DNA of 64,000 bases from Marinifilum caeruleilacunae (lineage in GTDB: Bacteria > Bacteroidota > Bacteroidia > Bacteroidales > Marinifilaceae). Shown piece after piece: positions 62,073 through 64,000 of the stretch. The notes beneath the pieces are model-generated. The model saw only the letters and a program-made list of their open reading frames with translations, was not told the DNA's origin and ran no database searches. The stretch is from positions 247,269 to 311,268 of the forward strand of contig NZ_RZNH01000001.1 in NCBI RefSeq assembly GCF_013141825.1. The letters run 5' to 3'. Both the position numbers and the translations under genes were made by a program. Position 1 is the first letter of the stretch. Each line of letters opens with the position of its first letter.

Positions 62073-62201
62073 AGATAAAGTCTCAAAATAGAATTCTATC
62101 AGCAATAAACAGCATTCAATATTCAGTGATTAATTTTACCTAAACAAAACTACATTTGACATGAATATATAATGGCTTCATCAACATAAAATGATTTGAT
62201 A

Positions 62202-62234
62202 TTGTACAACAGATTTGATAACAAGTTAATTTTG
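62202..62234 (+). promoter_or_regulatory. Probable promoter of the PorT-like gene
   Basis: TAATTTTG (62227-62234) matches TAnnTTTG. TTG at 62202-62204 (in TATTG), 22 bp upstream, is a weak -33. The start codon lies 36 bp downstream. Confidence 0.55.
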
Positions 62235-62269
62235 TATGTTTACTAAGCTAATTTAAAATATCAAATCAC

Positions 62270-62848
62270 ATGAAAAAATTTTTACTACTAGTTGTTGTAC
62301 TATTTATTGGTACAAGTGTATTTGCCCAGGATTCTCAATTTGGTATCAAGGGTGGTTTAAACTTTGCGAATTTTAAGGGAGACGATGTAGAAGATACGGA
62401 TATGAAAACAGATATCTTTATTGGTGCTTTTGCAAGATTTGCAATTGATGAAAAGCTTGCATTCCAACCAGAATTGGTATACTCTCGCCAGGGATTTAAA
62501 ATTGACGGAGATGGTGGCGATGCAACCTGGAAATCAAATTACATGAATATTCCATTGCTGCTTCGTGCCGGTTTAGCCGATAAATTCCATGCTCTTGTAG
62601 GTCCACAAATTGGTTTCCACTTAAGCTCTGAGGCTGAAATTAGTTCTGGTGGTTCCTCTTTAAGCGAAGATGCAGATGATCAGATGAAAGGTGTTGATTT
62701 AAGTTTTGCATTGGGTTTAGAGTACGACATTACTGATAAAGTAGCTTTAGGTTTACGTTATAACTTAGGTTTATCTAATATTATTGATGAAGATGATGCC
62801 AAGGTTCAAAACTCAGTATTCCAATTGGGCGTATCTCTTGCATTTTAA
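62270..62848 (+). CDS. Outer-membrane beta-barrel protein (PorT-like)
   Basis: This 192-residue protein has a signal peptide (KFLLLVVVLFIGTSVFAQ). The mature part starts DSQFGIKGGLNFANFKGDD, the usual opening of PorT/OMP_b-brl_2 barrels in Bacteroidota. Alternating strands (LAFQPELVYSRQGFKI, YMNIPLLLRAGLADKFHALV, LSFALGLEYDITDKVALGLR) and the final VFQLGVSLAF with terminal Phe fit an eight-strand barrel. It may be a structural or adhesion-like envelope protein. It has its own promoter and terminator. Confidence 0.88.
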   Translation: MKKFLLLVVVLFIGTSVFAQDSQFGIKGGLNFANFKGDDVEDTDMKTDIFIGAFARFAIDEKLAFQPELVYSRQGFKIDGDGGDATWKSNYMNIPLLLRAGLADKFHALVGPQIGFHLSSEAEISSGGSSLSEDADDQMKGVDLSFALGLEYDITDKVALGLRYNLGLSNIIDEDDAKVQNSVFQLGVSLAF

Positions 62849-62870
62849 TATCTACCAAAATTACAAGTTA

Positions 62871-62898
62871 AAACCTGTCCTAAGTGGCAGGTTTTTTT
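62871..62898 (+). terminator. Terminator of the PorT-like gene
   Basis: AAACCTG (62871-62877) pairs with CAGGTTT (62888-62894), with an inner CC-GG pair, followed by a run of T. Confidence 0.88.
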
Positions 62899-63003
62899 TA
62901 TGAGCTTAAGTCCAACCAAAATTAAGTCGATTCCTGTTCTTAATATGCAAGAAGTATTCTATTTTTGTCGCAAATTTCAATAGCAAATCGAAAAACAAAA
63001 CAA

Positions 63004-63834
63004 ATGATCGACTTTAAAGTTGAAGAAGACAAGTGTATCGAATGTGGATTGTGTAAAGAAGATTGCCCTGTTGGGATCATTAAACTTACACCCAAAGCCA
63101 GCATTGCTCTGGAAAAGGAAAAAAACTGCCTGAAGTGTCAGCATTGTCTGGCAATTTGCCCGACTGCCGCCATCTCAATTCTTGGCAAAAAACCGGAAGA
63201 TTCCATCTCATGCAAAGCCGAAGTACCATCGGCTACAGCGATGAGCAACCATATTAAAACCAGGAGATCAATTCGCAAGTTCAAGGCCGAAAATATCGAT
63301 CCAGAGCTTATTCAGAAGGTAATGGAAACAGCATCGCATGCTCCAACAGGGCATAACGACAATGCAGTATTATTTTCGCTAATCGATAATATGGAAGACA
63401 TGAACTTGTTTCGTGATGCCATTTATGCTGCCATTAAAAAAGCAGTGGAAGAAAAAAGGCTTCCAAGAAAATACTTCTCATTGGCTTCCTTTCAAAAAGT
63501 ATGGGAAAAGACAGGCATGGATATCATTTTCCGAAATTCACCTCACCTGTTGATTGCAACTGCACCAGAAAAAGATGCTTCGCCTAAGGTTGACTCGATG
63601 ATTACCCTTACTTATTTCGAATTTGCTGCCAATGCGAATGGACTAGGCACACTGTGGAATGGTATGGTAACCTGGGTAATCGAAGAAATTGATCCTTCGG
63701 TCAGAGATTTAATTGGTATTCCAAAGGATCACTGCATTGGTTACACGCTACTTTTTGGAAAGTCGGCCGTAAAATATGCCAGGGGAATTCAATCGGAAGG
63801 ATTACATTTGAATAAAATTAGCCTGAAAAAATAA
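63004..63834 (+). CDS. Nitroreductase with N-terminal 2x4Fe-4S ferredoxin domain
   Basis: This 276-residue protein has an N-terminal ferredoxin part with two Cys clusters (KCIECGLCKEDCPVGI, then NCLKCQHCLAICPTAAI), and a nitroreductase fold from about 85. The fold has RRSIRKFKAENIDPELIQKV and ASHAPTGHNDNAV, then NANGLGTLWNGMV and GYTLLFGKSAV. It would reduce a nitro or other substrate with electrons from the ferredoxin part, binding FMN. The start was set at the ATG at 63004, not a TTG at 62965. The gene ends 21 bp before the IS3-like element. Confidence 0.93.
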   Translation: MIDFKVEEDKCIECGLCKEDCPVGIIKLTPKASIALEKEKNCLKCQHCLAICPTAAISILGKKPEDSISCKAEVPSATAMSNHIKTRRSIRKFKAENIDPELIQKVMETASHAPTGHNDNAVLFSLIDNMEDMNLFRDAIYAAIKKAVEEKRLPRKYFSLASFQKVWEKTGMDIIFRNSPHLLIATAPEKDASPKVDSMITLTYFEFAANANGLGTLWNGMVTWVIEEIDPSVRDLIGIPKDHCIGYTLLFGKSAVKYARGIQSEGLHLNKISLKK

Positions 63835-63855
63835 GCAAAAAGCCCTGTTCATAAA

Positions 63856-64000
63856 TGAACTGCACCCCAAAAGTTGGACACAACATTTGGGGTGTTTTTA
63901 TGACTAAAAAAAAGAGAAACAAATTTAGTATTGAGGATAGAGAACAAGCAGTTCTAAAAATACAGAACGAAGGAAGATCTTGCCTATCTGTTGCACGAGA
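63856..64000 (+). mobile_element. Left end of an IS3-family element (cut by the window edge)
   Basis: The sequence from TGAACTGCACCCC (63856) through GTTGGACA matches the ends of the IS150-like branch of the IS3 family. CACCCCAAA can fold on TTTGGGGTG inside the end. The transposase OrfA starts at 63900. Right end not visible. Confidence 0.8.
63900..64000 (+). CDS. IS3-family transposase OrfA (partial, C-terminus off the window)
   Basis: Thirty-three codons are visible: MTKKKRNKFSIEDREQAVLK and the start of a helix-turn-helix (EGRSCLSVAR). The pattern fits the N-terminal DNA-binding protein of IS3-family elements, whose OrfB is usually made by frameshift. The remainder is outside the window. 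Confidence 0.8.
   Translation, partial: MTKKKRNKFSIEDREQAVLKIQNEGRSCLSVAR

Overview
The window looks like a chromosome segment of a marine-type Bacteroidota, probably a Bacteroidales or Marinilabiliales relative. This is inferred from several things. The DNA is AT-rich. Promoters of the TTTG / TAnnTTTG type are visible. There are lipoproteins with SC-type lipoboxes, a PorT-like barrel, a GLPGLI-like protein, DUF4369, LytTR and GbsR regulators, and a SusC-plug-like protein. No rRNA, tRNA or CRISPR array was seen.

Region 1 (1-23506, all minus strand) is one long exopolysaccharide or capsule locus. In transcription order it encodes: UDP-2,3-diacetamido-hexuronic acid synthesis enzymes (WbpE-, WbpD- and WbpB-like) with a TviB-like dehydrogenase and a TviC/WbpP-like epimerase; a Wzx flippase; two glycosyltransferases; a Wzy-like polymerase; another glycosyltransferase; a DUF354 protein; a WbpI/WecB-like 2-epimerase; two tandem FemAB-like aminoacyl/acyl transferases; two polysaccharide deacetylase-fold proteins; a HAD-IB phosphatase; an ATP-grasp ligase; a phosphoglycosyl transferase without the usual membrane helix; a Wzc-like tyrosine kinase; and an FkbH-like HAD protein cut by the left edge. 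Genes overlap or nearly touch, so they are probably co-transcribed. No Wza exporter and no UpxY/NusG-like antiterminator gene is present. Upstream lies a gene for a beta-helix lipoprotein with its own terminator.

Region 2 (26100-40460) carries two RND efflux systems. The first (minus strand: adaptor, pump, TolC) is divergent from a LytS/LytTR two-component pair. The second (plus strand: adaptor, pump, OprM-like channel) follows a GbsR/MarR-type repressor gene. The palindrome GTTCG-N8-CGAAC lies upstream of both the repressor gene and the pump operon, so a shared operator with autoregulation is inferred.

Region 3 (40500-47040) holds single genes: a VOC protein, a secreted oligoendopeptidase F with a well-formed Bacteroidota promoter, a two-domain SnoaL-like lipoprotein, a flavin-binding split-barrel protein, a Cys-rich small protein, an AraC regulator and an NmrA-like reductase. 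A 262-bp MITE-like element with 24-bp inverted ends and a TATTA target duplication sits immediately before the reductase gene.

Region 4 (47200-56800) has an RprXY-like two-component system divergent from a GLPGLI-like protein, an ABC ATPase and a 1208-residue fusion of ABC permease and M1 aminopeptidase. A direct repeat suited to an OmpR-type regulator lies between them. A group II intron with its reverse transcriptase has inserted directly after the fusion gene.

Region 5 (56870-64000) has a DUF5675/SH3 protein, an AT-rich gene-poor stretch with an inverted repeat, and a run of mostly uncharacterised envelope genes: DUF2225, DUF4369 plus propeller, a GIDE-like membrane protein, a standalone TonB-plug-like protein and a small membrane protein. 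These are followed by a PorT-like barrel, a ferredoxin-nitroreductase and the left end of an IS3-family element cut by the right edge.
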